Source of the DNA: JAWVZB01 sp033722375
GTDB taxonomy: Bacteria > Actinomycetota > Nitriliruptoria > Nitriliruptorales > Nitriliruptoraceae
Reading direction: 5' to 3'
Assembly (NCBI GenBank): GCA_033722375.1
Contig: JAWVZB010000039.1
Coordinates: 1-26,354 of the forward strand
Length of the DNA stretch: 26,354 nucleotides
In this document: positions 1 through 8,389 of the stretch, piece by piece
Numbering within the stretch: position 1 is the stretch's first letter
How the letters are laid out: the number at the start of each line of letters is the position of its first letter
Notes under the pieces: model-generated
What the model saw: only the letters and a program-made list of their open reading frames with translations
What the model was told of the DNA's origin: nothing
The model's database searches: none
Translations under genes and position numbers: made by a program

Positions 1-99
1 ATCATGACCGGTGAACACGACGGCGCGCTGGTGACCACGGAGCTCCAGGTGTCGCACGCGATCAGCGGCACGGCGCGGACGGGCACCGGGACCGGCTGA
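1..99 (+). CDS. C-terminal end of an unidentified protein (partial)
   Basis: Frame 1 is open from the left edge of the window to a TGA at 97-99, giving about 32 codons that end in a Thr/Gly-rich tail. Nearly all third positions are G or C, matching real coding sequence in this genome, so I read it as the end of a gene that begins outside the window. No family can be recognised from so little. Its stop lies 11 bp before the proposed start of the histidine kinase, so the two could be co-transcribed. An alternative is a 32-codon ORF starting at the ATG at 4-6, but no ribosome binding site can be seen for it. Confidence 0.45.
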   Translation: MMTGEHDGALVTTELQVSHAISGTARTGTGTG

Positions 100-110
100 T
101 CCCCACCTGG

Positions 111-1016
111 TTGCCGGCGTCCCTCGTTGGTGCTGGTCTGGTCGCGTCGATCGCGGGCCTCTTGCTGCTCGTCGCCGTGGGGGATTGGCGTGGCTACGTC
201 CTCGCCGGGATCGCGGTCGGCGCCGGTGGCATCACCGCGTTCGCCGGGGTGACGCTCGACCGCGTCCGGCACGTCGAGCAGGAGCTCGCCCAATCGGAAC
301 GGGAGCTGGCCGCCCGCCGCTCAGCGCTGATCCGGTGCGTGTCCCACGAGTTCCGCACTCCGCTCACGGTCGTGACGGGCACGGTCGAGACGCTGCTGGC
401 GCGCGGTCTGGTCGCCGACGCTGGCGCCGACCTCGTGTCGTCCCTGGAGCGGGCGTCGGAGCGGCTCCGTCGCATGATCGACACCGTGCTGACCGTGGCG
501 CAGGCCGCGGACGCCGATCACGAGGACCGCCAGCCTCAGAAGCCGGTCGATCTCGTGGGAGCCATCCGCTCGGCCGCCGGGCTGGACCGACCCACCTCGG
601 AGCTCGCACGGCTCGACCTCGAAGTCGAGGACGCGGCGGAGAACATGATGACGGTGCCCAAGTACGTCCAGCTCGTGCTGCGGGAGACCCTCGACAACGC
701 CTTCCGCTACTCGCCGTCGGATTGCCCGGTGTTCGTTCGGGTGCGTCGCGACGACGGCGAGGTCCGGATCTCGGTCGCAGACGGAGGTCCCGGCATGCCA
801 GCGGCCACCGTCGAGCAGATGTTCGAGCCGTTCGTAGCCGCCTCCGGCGCCACCACCCGGACCCACCGTGGCCTCGGCTTCGGCCTGTACGGCGTGCAGG
901 TGATGACGAAGCAGCTCGGCGGCCGCATCGACGTGACCACCTCGCCCCGCCGCGGCACGACGGTCGACCTCGCGTTCCCGCAGCGTCGCGCCACGGATCT
1001 CGCCCTCGCCGCCTGA
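111..1016 (+). CDS. Membrane sensor histidine kinase (orphan)
   Basis: A 301-residue histidine kinase. The N-terminus holds two hydrophobic segments (about residues 4-23 and 28-47) with almost no extracytoplasmic loop. A short coiled linker follows, then the HisKA H-box SHEFRTP with phospho-accepting His79. The ATPase domain has an N-box around RETLDNAFRY (191-200), G1 DGGPG (224-228) and G2 GLGFGL (254-259), so the kinase appears catalytically complete. There is no room for a sensor domain, so it probably senses through the membrane segments or a partner. The start is uncertain: TTG at 111 is the first usual start codon in this open frame and has no clear Shine-Dalgarno. A CTG overlapping the upstream stop (96-98) would also be in frame. 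No response regulator lies next to it in view, so its partner is unknown. Confidence 0.85.
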   Translation: MPASLVGAGLVASIAGLLLLVAVGDWRGYVLAGIAVGAGGITAFAGVTLDRVRHVEQELAQSERELAARRSALIRCVSHEFRTPLTVVTGTVETLLARGLVADAGADLVSSLERASERLRRMIDTVLTVAQAADADHEDRQPQKPVDLVGAIRSAAGLDRPTSELARLDLEVEDAAENMMTVPKYVQLVLRETLDNAFRYSPSDCPVFVRVRRDDGEVRISVADGGPGMPAATVEQMFEPFVAASGATTRTHRGLGFGLYGVQVMTKQLGGRIDVTTSPRRGTTVDLAFPQRRATDLALAA

Positions 1017-1081
1017 CCTTCCCGAGCCACGTCCGCGCGCCCCTCCCATCACGGTGCCCGAACGGGGTGGTGCTCGACTCG

Positions 1082-1097
1082 GGCCCCCCGGGGGGCC
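1082..1097. terminator. Perfect GC palindrome between kinase and pckA
   Basis: The 16 bp here form a perfect palindrome (GGCCCCCC followed by GGGGGGCC). It could fold into a very stable hairpin after the kinase gene. There is no T-tract, so termination is inferred from position only. Confidence 0.35.
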
Positions 1098-1102
1098 GTT
1101 GC

Positions 1103-1108
1103 TAGCCT
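1103..1108 (+). promoter_or_regulatory. Candidate -10 box (TAGCCT) for pckA
   Basis: TAGCCT fits the actinobacterial -10 pattern TANNNT and lies 66 bp before the pckA start. The same kind of hexamer recurs before many genes in this window. A TTGACA at 1111-1116 lies downstream of it and could instead be the -35 of a promoter with a poor -10 box. Confidence 0.3.
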
Positions 1109-1174
1109 CGTTGACAGCGCCCGTGCGGTGGCTGTCGTTGCCGTCGCGGGCGATCACGTCCCAGGAGATCCCCC

Positions 1175-2716
1175 GTGTCGTTCGACCTTCCGCCCGCCCG
1201 ATCCGTGGTCAGCAACCCCACGCAGGACCAGATGCGTGAGTGGGTGCTCGAACTGATGCCCGAAGACCGGGTCGACGTGACCGAGTTCGACAACATCAAC
1301 TACCGGGCGCGGGTCACGGCGCGACTCGCCCCGGCCACCTTCTTCGTCTCGGACACGCCGGTGGGCAAGCCGACCATCTCCACCGACGAAGCCGCGGAAT
1401 GGGCCCGCAAGCAGGACGAGTACGTCGCCGACCAGGACATGATCCTGATCGAGGGCTACATCGGCCCTGACCCCGACTTCCGCACCCCGGCCCGGCTCTA
1501 CATGGAGCGGGCGAACGCCAACGTGCCGGCCATGCAGCAGCAGCTCTACTTCGCCCCCGACGACGCCCACGATGCACGGTTCACCGTCGTCTACACCCCG
1601 AACCTCCCGGCCCCCGGCAAGCCGAACGACTGCCTCATCATCGTCGATCTCGACCGCTACGTCACCCGGGTCTTCGGCTCCGACTACTTCGGTGAGTCGA
1701 AGATGGGGGGCTTGCGGATGTGGAACAAGCTCGTCTACGACGAGGGTGGGCTCGCGCTCCACTCGGGCGCGAAGGTCTTCCCGGCGGACGAGACCCCCGA
1801 CGGCGAGGAGAAGCTGGCGCTCATCATCGGTCTGTCCGGGACCGGCAAGACCACGACCACGTTCCGCAACGTGAAGGGCTCCCTGCCGGTCCAAGACGAC
1901 TTCGTCGGCCTCTTCCCCGGCGGGAAGGTCTACGCCACCGAAGCGGGCTGCTTCGCCAAGACCTACGGCCTCGACGCCGACGACGAACCCACCATCTACG
2001 CCGGCGCCACGTCGCGGGACGCCTGGCTCGAGAACGTGGGTGTCGACGAGGACGGCAACGTCGATTTCTGGGACGACAGCCACACCAAGAACGGGCGCTG
2101 CACCTTCGAGCTGGCCGACATCCGTCATCGCGAGCCGCGCGACCTGCCGACGGCGGACTACCTGTTCATCCTCAACCGCAACGAGAACATCATCCCTGCC
2201 GTGGCCAAGCTGAAGCCGGAGCAGGCCGCCTACTACTTCATGCTCGGCGAGACCAAGGGCACCTCGGCCGGTGGGAAGGCCGAGGCCGGCAAGAACCTCC
2301 GGGTGCCCGGGACCAACCCGTTCTGGTTCGAGACCGACTCGTCACAGGCCAACCGTCTCCTCGAGCTGCTGGAGACGTGTGACCTCGAGGTGTTCCTCTT
2401 CAACACCGGGCGCGTCGGTGGCGACGGGGACGACGAACGGTCCAAGAAGGTCCGGATCCAGCACTCGGCTGCGGTCCAGGAAGCCATCGTCGACGGCGCG
2501 ATCGAATGGGTCGAAGATCCCGACTTCGGCTACGGCGTGGCTGCCTCCCTCCCCGGCATCGATGACGAGGAGCTGCTCCAGCCCCGTCGCCTCTACGAGC
2601 GGCAGGGCCGCTTGGAGGAGTACGAGGAGCTCGTCGCCAGGCTGAAGTCCGAGCGGGGCGAGTACCTCGCCGGCTTCGACGGGCTCGATCCGCGTGTCGC
2701 CAAGGGCGGCGAGTAA
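1175..2716 (+). CDS. pckA: Phosphoenolpyruvate carboxykinase (ATP), divergent type
   Basis: A 513-residue protein of the ATP-dependent PEP carboxykinase family, which converts oxaloacetate plus ATP to PEP, CO2 and ADP at the first step of gluconeogenesis in the cytoplasm. Recognisable elements in order are a substrate-site stretch around YFGESK (171-176), a conserved His in LALHSG (His196), the kinase-1a P-loop GLSGTGKTT (219-227), the Asp pair of QDDF (241-242), EAGCFAKT (256-263) and NENIIPA later on. Motifs well conserved in the E. coli-like enzyme are altered: the PCFG region reads NPFWFE and the NTGW motif reads NTGR. It therefore belongs to a divergent branch. The GTG start has AGGAG at 1163-1167, seven bases upstream. 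The gene faces the EAL gene with an 11 bp gap. Confidence 0.9.
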   Translation: MSFDLPPARSVVSNPTQDQMREWVLELMPEDRVDVTEFDNINYRARVTARLAPATFFVSDTPVGKPTISTDEAAEWARKQDEYVADQDMILIEGYIGPDPDFRTPARLYMERANANVPAMQQQLYFAPDDAHDARFTVVYTPNLPAPGKPNDCLIIVDLDRYVTRVFGSDYFGESKMGGLRMWNKLVYDEGGLALHSGAKVFPADETPDGEEKLALIIGLSGTGKTTTTFRNVKGSLPVQDDFVGLFPGGKVYATEAGCFAKTYGLDADDEPTIYAGATSRDAWLENVGVDEDGNVDFWDDSHTKNGRCTFELADIRHREPRDLPTADYLFILNRNENIIPAVAKLKPEQAAYYFMLGETKGTSAGGKAEAGKNLRVPGTNPFWFETDSSQANRLLELLETCDLEVFLFNTGRVGGDGDDERSKKVRIQHSAAVQEAIVDGAIEWVEDPDFGYGVAASLPGIDDEELLQPRRLYERQGRLEEYEELVARLKSERGEYLAGFDGLDPRVAKGGE

Positions 2717-2727
2717 CCCGGGGTCGG

Positions 2728-4476
2728 CTAGACGCTCGGCAGGTCCGCTGAAGGGTCGGCCAGGAGGTCCGTCAGCCGCTCGGCGGCCACGGGCGGGGCG
2801 AAGAGGAACCCCTGCGCTTCGTCGCAGCCGTGTTCGAGCAGGACCGCGAGCTGTGCCGGATGCTCGACCCCCTCGGCGATGACGGTCAGGTCGAGGTGAT
2901 CCGCGAGCGCGAACAGGGCGCGGAGGATCGGTGGGGGGTCGTGCGTACTGGCCACCGGGGCGAGGAACGACCGGTCGATCTTGAGTCCGTCGAGCGGCAG
3001 CTCCCGGAGCCGGGCCAGCGAGCTGTACCCGGTCCCGAAGTCGTCCAGCACGAGTTGGGTTCCGAGGCGTCGGAGTGCGGTGACCTGCTGCGCAACCGCC
3101 CCGAGGTCCCCGCTGAGGACGCTCTCGGTGATCTCCAGCACCAAGGCCCGAGGCGGCAGACGATGCCGGTCGAGGATGTCGGCGACGTCCTCGGCGAACC
3201 CCGGGTCGAGGAGCTGGGACGGTGACACGTTGACGGCGACGGTGAGCCGGGTGCCGAACCGCTCCCGCCACGCAGCCAGATCACGGCAGGCCCGGTCGAG
3301 CACCCACCGGCCAGCCCGGCCGATCAGCCCGAGCTCCTCGAGCAGTGGCACGCACTCGAGTGACCCGACCAGCTCGTCGTCGGAACGCCGCCACCGCAGC
3401 AGCGCCTCCACCCCCGAGAGCGATCCCCCGTCCAACTCGACGACGGGCTGGTAGCGGAGCTCGAGCTCCTCGCGCTCGATGGCGGAAGAGATGTCCTCCC
3501 GAAGCAGGAGCTGCCGGAGCGCCTGTTCACGGTCCTCGCCGTCGAGCCCATCGACCACCCCGGCGCGGCGGGGCGCGGTCAGGCGAGCCGCGATGTCGGT
3601 GACGTCCTGGGCGGTTCCCCACAGCCGCCGGACCTGGCCGTCCTCGTCGTGGTCGACGGTCGCGCGGCAGCGGATCCAGCGAACGGGCACCGTGGTGGTG
3701 CGGTGCTCGAGGGTGAACGGCGCCCCCGTCTCGAGCGCCTCGGACACCGCCTGCGCCACGGCCTCACGATCCGCCGGGTGCACGAGCGACAGGAAGCGCT
3801 CGTAGGTCCCGTCGAACTCGGTCTCGTCGATGTCGAAGTTGTCGTACATCTGCGCGGACCACCGGACGCGGTCGTCGCCGACGTCCCAGCTCCAGCTCCC
3901 CACGCGCGAGAGCGTCTGCGCTGCGGCGAACTCGGTCTGGCTGCGGTGCAGCTCGTGGTGTGACCGCTCCCGTTCGATCACCCGGGCGACCTGCCCGCAG
4001 ATCGTCTCCATCGTCGCGAGCACCGCCGTGTCGGGACGACGCTCGTCCCGCGTGAAGCCCTGGAGGGCGGCGACCGGCTCGTCGCCCACCCGGACGGTGA
4101 ACGCCATCGCGGTGCGGAGGCCGGCTTCGATCGCGGCCGCCGTCTCGGCCGAGCTCTGCTCCAGCCGCCAGACGCTCGCCGGCGCCCCGGTGGCGAGAAG
4201 CGCCCCGAGCACGCCCTCGCCGGGAGACACCGCCGCCGTGCGGACCCGCAGGCGATCCAGCAGGCGGTCGTCGTCCGCGTGCCACAGCGCCGGCTCCCAC
4301 CGGCTGCCGCGTGGCAGCCAGACGATCCCGATGGGCCAGCCCAGATGTTCGCTGACGCCGTCGATGGCGACGTGGAGGACATCCTCGGCGTTCAGCGCGG
4401 TGTTGGCGGCGAGAGCGATGGAGCGCACCAGGTCGAGGTGCGCCTGTGGAGTCGTCGTCGTGCGGAGATCGACCAT
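2728..4476 (-). CDS. GAF-PAS-EAL protein, probable c-di-GMP phosphodiesterase
   Basis: A 582-residue cytoplasmic signalling protein. Numbered from the ATG, a GAF domain spans about 20-165, a PAS domain about 185-300 (VGSWSWDVG ... VHPADRE), and an EAL domain from about 330 to the end. The EAL catalytic set looks intact: EALLRW (Glu357), NVSPSQL (Asn416), LEITES (Glu448), DDFGTG (Asp478-Asp479), LKIDRSF (Lys499) and AEGVE (Glu535). This predicts metal-dependent hydrolysis of c-di-GMP to pGpG. No GGDEF domain is fused to it. The ATG is preceded by GGTGGA. A GTG six codons upstream (4494) with GAAGG before it is an alternative start. There are no membrane segments, so GAF and PAS probably sense a soluble or redox cue. 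It is transcribed divergently from the SQR-like gene. Confidence 0.9.
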   Translation of the reverse strand: MVDLRTTTTPQAHLDLVRSIALAANTALNAEDVLHVAIDGVSEHLGWPIGIVWLPRGSRWEPALWHADDDRLLDRLRVRTAAVSPGEGVLGALLATGAPASVWRLEQSSAETAAAIEAGLRTAMAFTVRVGDEPVAALQGFTRDERRPDTAVLATMETICGQVARVIERERSHHELHRSQTEFAAAQTLSRVGSWSWDVGDDRVRWSAQMYDNFDIDETEFDGTYERFLSLVHPADREAVAQAVSEALETGAPFTLEHRTTTVPVRWIRCRATVDHDEDGQVRRLWGTAQDVTDIAARLTAPRRAGVVDGLDGEDREQALRQLLLREDISSAIEREELELRYQPVVELDGGSLSGVEALLRWRRSDDELVGSLECVPLLEELGLIGRAGRWVLDRACRDLAAWRERFGTRLTVAVNVSPSQLLDPGFAEDVADILDRHRLPPRALVLEITESVLSGDLGAVAQQVTALRRLGTQLVLDDFGTGYSSLARLRELPLDGLKIDRSFLAPVASTHDPPPILRALFALADHLDLTVIAEGVEHPAQLAVLLEHGCDEAQGFLFAPPVAAERLTDLLADPSADLPSV

Positions 4477-4569
4477 CACACATCCACCGTCCACACGACA
4501 CCTTCGCCACGCGCGGCCAGAACTCCTGCCGTCGGCCCGTCTTCGGGTCCCTCGCGCGTCGCCTGCCCG

Positions 4570-4592
4570 TAGTCTCGTGAGCCCAGCGGAGG
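4570..4592 (+). promoter_or_regulatory. Candidate -10 box and Shine-Dalgarno of the SQR-like gene
   Basis: TAGTCT at 4570-4575 fits TANNNT and would start a transcript with a leader of roughly 17 bases. GGAGG at 4588-4592 is a strong ribosome binding site six bases before the ATG. No convincing -35 box is visible. Confidence 0.4.
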
Positions 4593-4598
4593 TGGTCG

Positions 4599-5738
4599 AT
4601 GGCGCACGTCGTGGTCTGTGGTGGTGGGTTCGGTGGTCTGCCAGCGGCGAGCCGCTTGCGGGAGCTCCTCGACCCGTCGGACACCGTGACGGTCATCGCC
4701 GCGGACGACCGTTTCTTCATGGGGTTCGCCAAGCTCTGGGCGCTGTCCGGCCAGCGGCCGCTCGCGGACGGCACCCGCTCGCTCGCGAGGCTCGAGGAGC
4801 GCGGGATCCGGTTCGTGCACGACACGATCGAGGCGATCGATCCGTCCGAGGTGGCCGTCGAAACCTCGGGCGGGGGCTTCGACGCCGACGGCATCGTGGT
4901 CGCCCTCGGTGCCGCCCCGCCGCCTCGACATCGGGAGCTGCTGGCCGTCGACGACGCTTACCATCTGTACGACGGCAGGACGATCGACGAGGTGCGGCGT
5001 CGTATCACCGACGTGACCACCGGCACGATCGCGGTCGCGATCCTCGGGGGACCGTTCAAGTGTCCGCCTGCGCCGTACGAGGCCGCGCTCGTCGTCGACG
5101 AGCTGCTGCGGGAGCGGGGCGTGCGCAACGACGTCGACGTGGTGGTGGCCACACCGCAGCCGCTGACCGTGCCCGCTGCGGGGGTGGACGCCAGCCAGTT
5201 CGTGGCGTCGTTCCTCGCGGAGCGGGGCGTGGAGGTCCTCACCGAACACCGGGTGTCGGACGTGTCGCCGGGGCAGCTCTCGTTCGCGGACCACGAGCCG
5301 CTCGCGTTCGACCTGCTGCTCGGGGTGCCGGCCGACCATCCGCTCGACGTGATCGCGGAGAGCGCCCTGTCCGACGACGACGGGTGGATCCGCCCCGATC
5401 CGGCGACGTTCGCCACGGACTTCGACCGCGTCTACGCGATCGGGGACTGCACGGTCGTTCCGACCGCGAGCGGGGCGCTGCCTCACGCCGGTGTGTTCGC
5501 GGCCGGTGGCGGCCGCGTCGCTGCCGCCAACCTCGCGGCCGACCTGCAGGGTGGCCCGTCGGTCCAGTTCGACGGCTCCGGGTACTGCTTCCTCGAGCTC
5601 CCCGGCGAGCAGGTCGCCTTCGTCGAAGGGAACTTCTACGCGGACCCGCCGGACGTGAGCCTCAGCGAGCCGAGCCATCGGTTGTTCCAGCGCAAGCGGG
5701 AGTACGAGACCTCGCACCTGGAGCGCTGGCTCCCCTGA
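4599..5738 (+). CDS. FAD-dependent oxidoreductase, sulfide:quinone reductase-like
   Basis: A 379-residue flavoprotein of the pyridine nucleotide-disulfide oxidoreductase superfamily. The N-terminus has the FAD-binding Rossmann motif (VVVCGGGFGGLPAA, residues 4-17). A C-terminal YAIGDCT (279-285) is the second FAD-contacting motif. In between, GPFKCPPAPYEAA (151-163) matches the Cys-containing KCxxAPxE segment typical of sulfide:quinone and flavocytochrome-c-sulfide reductases. Cys155 would be one redox cysteine. A second candidate is Cys330, but the usual three-cysteine spacing cannot be assigned with confidence. The substrate could therefore be sulfide/quinone or another acceptor. No transmembrane helix is evident. 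It has a strong ribosome binding site. Possible functional neighbours are the SLC13 permease and ATP sulfurylase about 1-5 kb downstream. Confidence 0.75.
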   Translation: MAHVVVCGGGFGGLPAASRLRELLDPSDTVTVIAADDRFFMGFAKLWALSGQRPLADGTRSLARLEERGIRFVHDTIEAIDPSEVAVETSGGGFDADGIVVALGAAPPPRHRELLAVDDAYHLYDGRTIDEVRRRITDVTTGTIAVAILGGPFKCPPAPYEAALVVDELLRERGVRNDVDVVVATPQPLTVPAAGVDASQFVASFLAERGVEVLTEHRVSDVSPGQLSFADHEPLAFDLLLGVPADHPLDVIAESALSDDDGWIRPDPATFATDFDRVYAIGDCTVVPTASGALPHAGVFAAGGGRVAAANLAADLQGGPSVQFDGSGYCFLELPGEQVAFVEGNFYADPPDVSLSEPSHRLFQRKREYETSHLERWLP

Positions 5739-5825
5739 GACGGTCGGGGCGCTCCTTGGCGTACCTCTCGGCGGCCTCGTTCGTTGACGTGCGTGAGGAG
5801 GTGGAGGCCGATCCGCACCATCGTC

Positions 5826-6563
5826 ATGCGTGTCGTCTCTTGCGGGCTCGCGGTGCTCGCTGGCGCCGCGTTCACGTCGTCGTCCGCCGCGACCACCGAC
5901 GGCGGAACGATCCACACGGGCGTCGGCTCCGAGTCCGAGGCGCGTGACGTCCCGTGTGCTCCTGGAGACAGTGGCCCGGTGGTCTGCGTTCCCGATCGGG
6001 GTGGCGACTGGACGCTCACGAGCGAAGCCTCCGGGGACTGCAGCCAGGGGGTCACGGGCTGGCAGGGGGACTGCATCTTCGCGTTCGATGCCGGTGACCA
6101 CCTGCGGATCTGGGGCACGCGGGGCATCGCCCCGACCACGTTCACGATCCAGTGGTCGGCGATACAGGAGGACGCGTCGCTGGCGCCACCACCGCCGGCG
6201 GGCTCCGACGAAGGAGCGCCGTCGGACCGGGACGCGGCCACGGCTGGAGGCGAGACAGCGGCGTCGAGCCGGCCCCCCGTCGTGGCGCCAGCCGCCACGG
6301 TCGAGGAACCCACGGGCGGGGAGCCACCGCCGGCCGCACGCGACCGCGCGGTGCCTGCCAACGCCTTCTGGGACCCCCCGGTGACCGACGTCCCGGGTTA
6401 CTCCGAACTGACCGCCGCCCCGCAACCGAGCTTCCCGATGACGCCCCGCATCGTGCGGGAGGACGCCGGCGCCCCGGCCGCCGCCGGAGCGATCGCGCTC
6501 GCGGCTGCTGGGTGGGTCGCCTGGAGCCGTCGCCGTGAGCGGTCCCGGGTGACCCTGCCGTGA
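5826..6563 (+). CDS. Secreted, C-terminally membrane-anchored protein of unknown function
   Basis: A 245-residue protein I do not recognise. It begins with a signal peptide (hydrophobic core about residues 3-17, likely cleavage near AATT). A compact domain follows to about residue 112, containing Cys44/Cys54 and Cys72/Cys83, which could form disulfides outside the cell. Residues 118-200 are a Pro/Ala/Gly-rich linker. Near the C-terminus is one membrane helix (about 217-234) followed by the basic tail SRRRERSR. This predicts a type I surface protein anchored by its C-terminus. It is not a sortase substrate, since no LPXTG is present. The ATG at 5826 is the start chosen; GGAGG at 5803-5807 is too far away to be ideal, and a TTG at 5784 is an in-frame alternative with no Shine-Dalgarno. 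Confidence 0.7.
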   Translation: MRVVSCGLAVLAGAAFTSSSAATTDGGTIHTGVGSESEARDVPCAPGDSGPVVCVPDRGGDWTLTSEASGDCSQGVTGWQGDCIFAFDAGDHLRIWGTRGIAPTTFTIQWSAIQEDASLAPPPPAGSDEGAPSDRDAATAGGETAASSRPPVVAPAATVEEPTGGEPPPAARDRAVPANAFWDPPVTDVPGYSELTAAPQPSFPMTPRIVREDAGAPAAAGAIALAAAGWVAWSRRRERSRVTLP

Positions 6564-6586
6564 CGGGTCTCGTCGGTCCCGTGGCC

Positions 6587-6592
6587 TAGAGT
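6587..6592 (+). promoter_or_regulatory. Candidate -10 box (TAGAGT) for the SLC13 gene
   Basis: TAGAGT fits TANNNT. It lies 14 bp before the GGAGGGA ribosome binding site (6607-6613) of the permease gene. Confidence 0.35.
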
Positions 6593-6628
6593 CGGCCCGC
6601 GCGAACGGAGGGACCAGCGACCATCGAC

Positions 6629-8389
6629 GTGGACGTCTGGCTGACCCTGGCCGTGCTCGCGGTCCTGCTCACGGCCCTCATCCGTGAGCTGGCCAGCCCG
6701 GCAGCGAACGTGCTCGGGGCGGTGCTGGTCCTCGTCGTGCTCGACGTGCTGGATCCGGCGGCCGCCTTCGCCGGCTTCGCGAACCCCGCCACCATCACCG
6801 TGGCGGGGTTGTTCGTGGTGGCGCGTGCGGTGCAGGAGCACGGAGGCGTCGAGGAGTGGCTCGCCCGCCTGCTCGACCGCGACCGTCCGCGCCGGCTCAC
6901 GCTGGGACGGCTCGTCGCTCCCCTGGTGGGGGCGTCCTCGATCATCGCCAACACCCCGCTCGTCGCGGCGGTCGCGCCCATGATCCGGGACTGGGCCGAG
7001 CGCCGTGGGATCCCCGCCTCGCGGCTGTTGATCCCGACGTCCTACGCGGCGATCCTCGGCGGCACGATCACGACCATCGGGACCTCGGTCACGCTGCTGG
7101 TGTCGGGGCTCGTGGCCCAGCAGACCGGCGAGGGCTTCGGCTTCCTCGAGGTCACGCCGGTCGGGCTCCCCGTCGCTGTCGCCGCTGGTGTGATGCTGGT
7201 GCTGACCGCCCCGCGCACCCTGCCCAACCGCCAGACGATCGAGCAGCAGGTTGCGGCACGCGAGCGTGACTACAGCTTCCGGCTCCACGTCGAGCCCGAC
7301 GGAGAGCTGGACGGGAAGACGGTCGCGGAGGCGGGCTTGCGGAACCTCGTGGACACCTACCTCGCCCGGATCGACCGGGATGGGCTCGTCATCGCCCCAG
7401 TTCCGCCCGACCAGGAGCTGGAAGGTGACGACGAGCTGTTGTTCGTCGGGCGCGCCAGCGCTGCGAAGGAGCTCGTGCAGCGCACGGGACTCGAGCACAG
7501 CGAGGCACAGCAACTCACGCATCTGACCGAGGACCACCGCGGCCTCTACGAGGCAATCGTCGCCAAGGGCAGCCCGTTGTCGCACCGCACGTTGAAGGCG
7601 GTCAGCTTCCGCGGTCGCTACGACGGGGCGGTGCTCGCGATCCACCGGGCGGGCGAGCGGCTCGACCAGCGGCTCGGGACCGTGCCCCTGGAGCCGGGTG
7701 ACACGCTCCTGATCCAGGCGGATCGCTCGTTCGCGGACCGGTGGCGGAACCATGGCGACTTCGCCGTCGTGGTGCCGCTGGACGAGCACGGTGCCGGCGG
7801 CACGTCGCGGCGTCCCCTCGTCCTCGCGGTGGTGGCGGCGATGGTGCTGGTCGCTGCGCTCGGCTGGCTGCCCATCGTCACGGCGGTGCTCTTGGCCTGT
7901 GCGGTGCTGATCGCCACGCGCACGCTCGACTTCTTCGACGCGAAGGACGCGATCGACCTCGATGTGGTGCTGATCATCGGCGGGGCGATCGGGCTCGGGG
8001 CGGCCGTGCAGAGCTCTGGTCTGGCCGCCCAGATCGCAGAGGGGATCGCCGCCACCGGTGCAGCGTTCGGGGCGTACGCCGCCCTGGCGGCGGTGCTGGT
8101 CGGGACCATGGTGCTCACCGAGCTGGTCACGAACGCCGCAGCAGCGGCGCTGATGGTTCCTGTGGCTCTCGATGTCGCGACGCGGGTCGGGGCGGACGAG
8201 CGCGGGTTCGCGGTCGCCGTCGCGGTCGCGGCGTCGAGCTCGTTCCTCACGCCGATCGGCTATCAAACCAACACGATCGTCTACGGCCTCGGTGGCTACA
8301 AGTTCGGCGACTACTTCCGCGCCGGCTGGCCGATCACCCTGACCGTGGTGACGACGGCCCTGCTGGTGATCCCGCTCGTCTGGAGCTGA
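6629..8389 (+). CDS. SLC13/DASS-type anion permease with two TrkA-C regions
   Basis: A 586-residue inner-membrane transporter of the SLC13 (divalent anion:Na+ symporter) superfamily. About five or six membrane helices (1-195) contain NTP at 108-110 and GGTITTIGTS (144-153). A soluble middle section (about 212-372) carries two TrkA-C-like repeats, each ending in a GDDELLFVG- or GDTLLIQ-type strand. A second helical half (395-586) has TNAAAAALM (501-509) and SFLTPIGYQTN (538-548). This architecture, known from SLC13 sulfate permeases of algae and many bacteria, makes sulfate or another dicarboxylate/oxyanion a plausible substrate. The convergent ATP sulfurylase gene favours sulfate, but only by context. 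The start is uncertain: GTG 6629 is 15 bases from GGAGGGA, while an in-frame ATC at 6623 would be better spaced. Confidence 0.85.
   Translation: MDVWLTLAVLAVLLTALIRELASPAANVLGAVLVLVVLDVLDPAAAFAGFANPATITVAGLFVVARAVQEHGGVEEWLARLLDRDRPRRLTLGRLVAPLVGASSIIANTPLVAAVAPMIRDWAERRGIPASRLLIPTSYAAILGGTITTIGTSVTLLVSGLVAQQTGEGFGFLEVTPVGLPVAVAAGVMLVLTAPRTLPNRQTIEQQVAARERDYSFRLHVEPDGELDGKTVAEAGLRNLVDTYLARIDRDGLVIAPVPPDQELEGDDELLFVGRASAAKELVQRTGLEHSEAQQLTHLTEDHRGLYEAIVAKGSPLSHRTLKAVSFRGRYDGAVLAIHRAGERLDQRLGTVPLEPGDTLLIQADRSFADRWRNHGDFAVVVPLDEHGAGGTSRRPLVLAVVAAMVLVAALGWLPIVTAVLLACAVLIATRTLDFFDAKDAIDLDVVLIIGGAIGLGAAVQSSGLAAQIAEGIAATGAAFGAYAALAAVLVGTMVLTELVTNAAAAALMVPVALDVATRVGADERGFAVAVAVAASSSFLTPIGYQTNTIVYGLGGYKFGDYFRAGWPITLTVVTTALLVIPLVWS

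Noticed and set aside
4476..6425. 649-codon minus-strand frame opposite the SQR-like and secreted protein genes.
   Set aside because: The plus strand carries FAD-binding motifs and a signal peptide with good ribosome binding; the minus frame has no recognisable fold.
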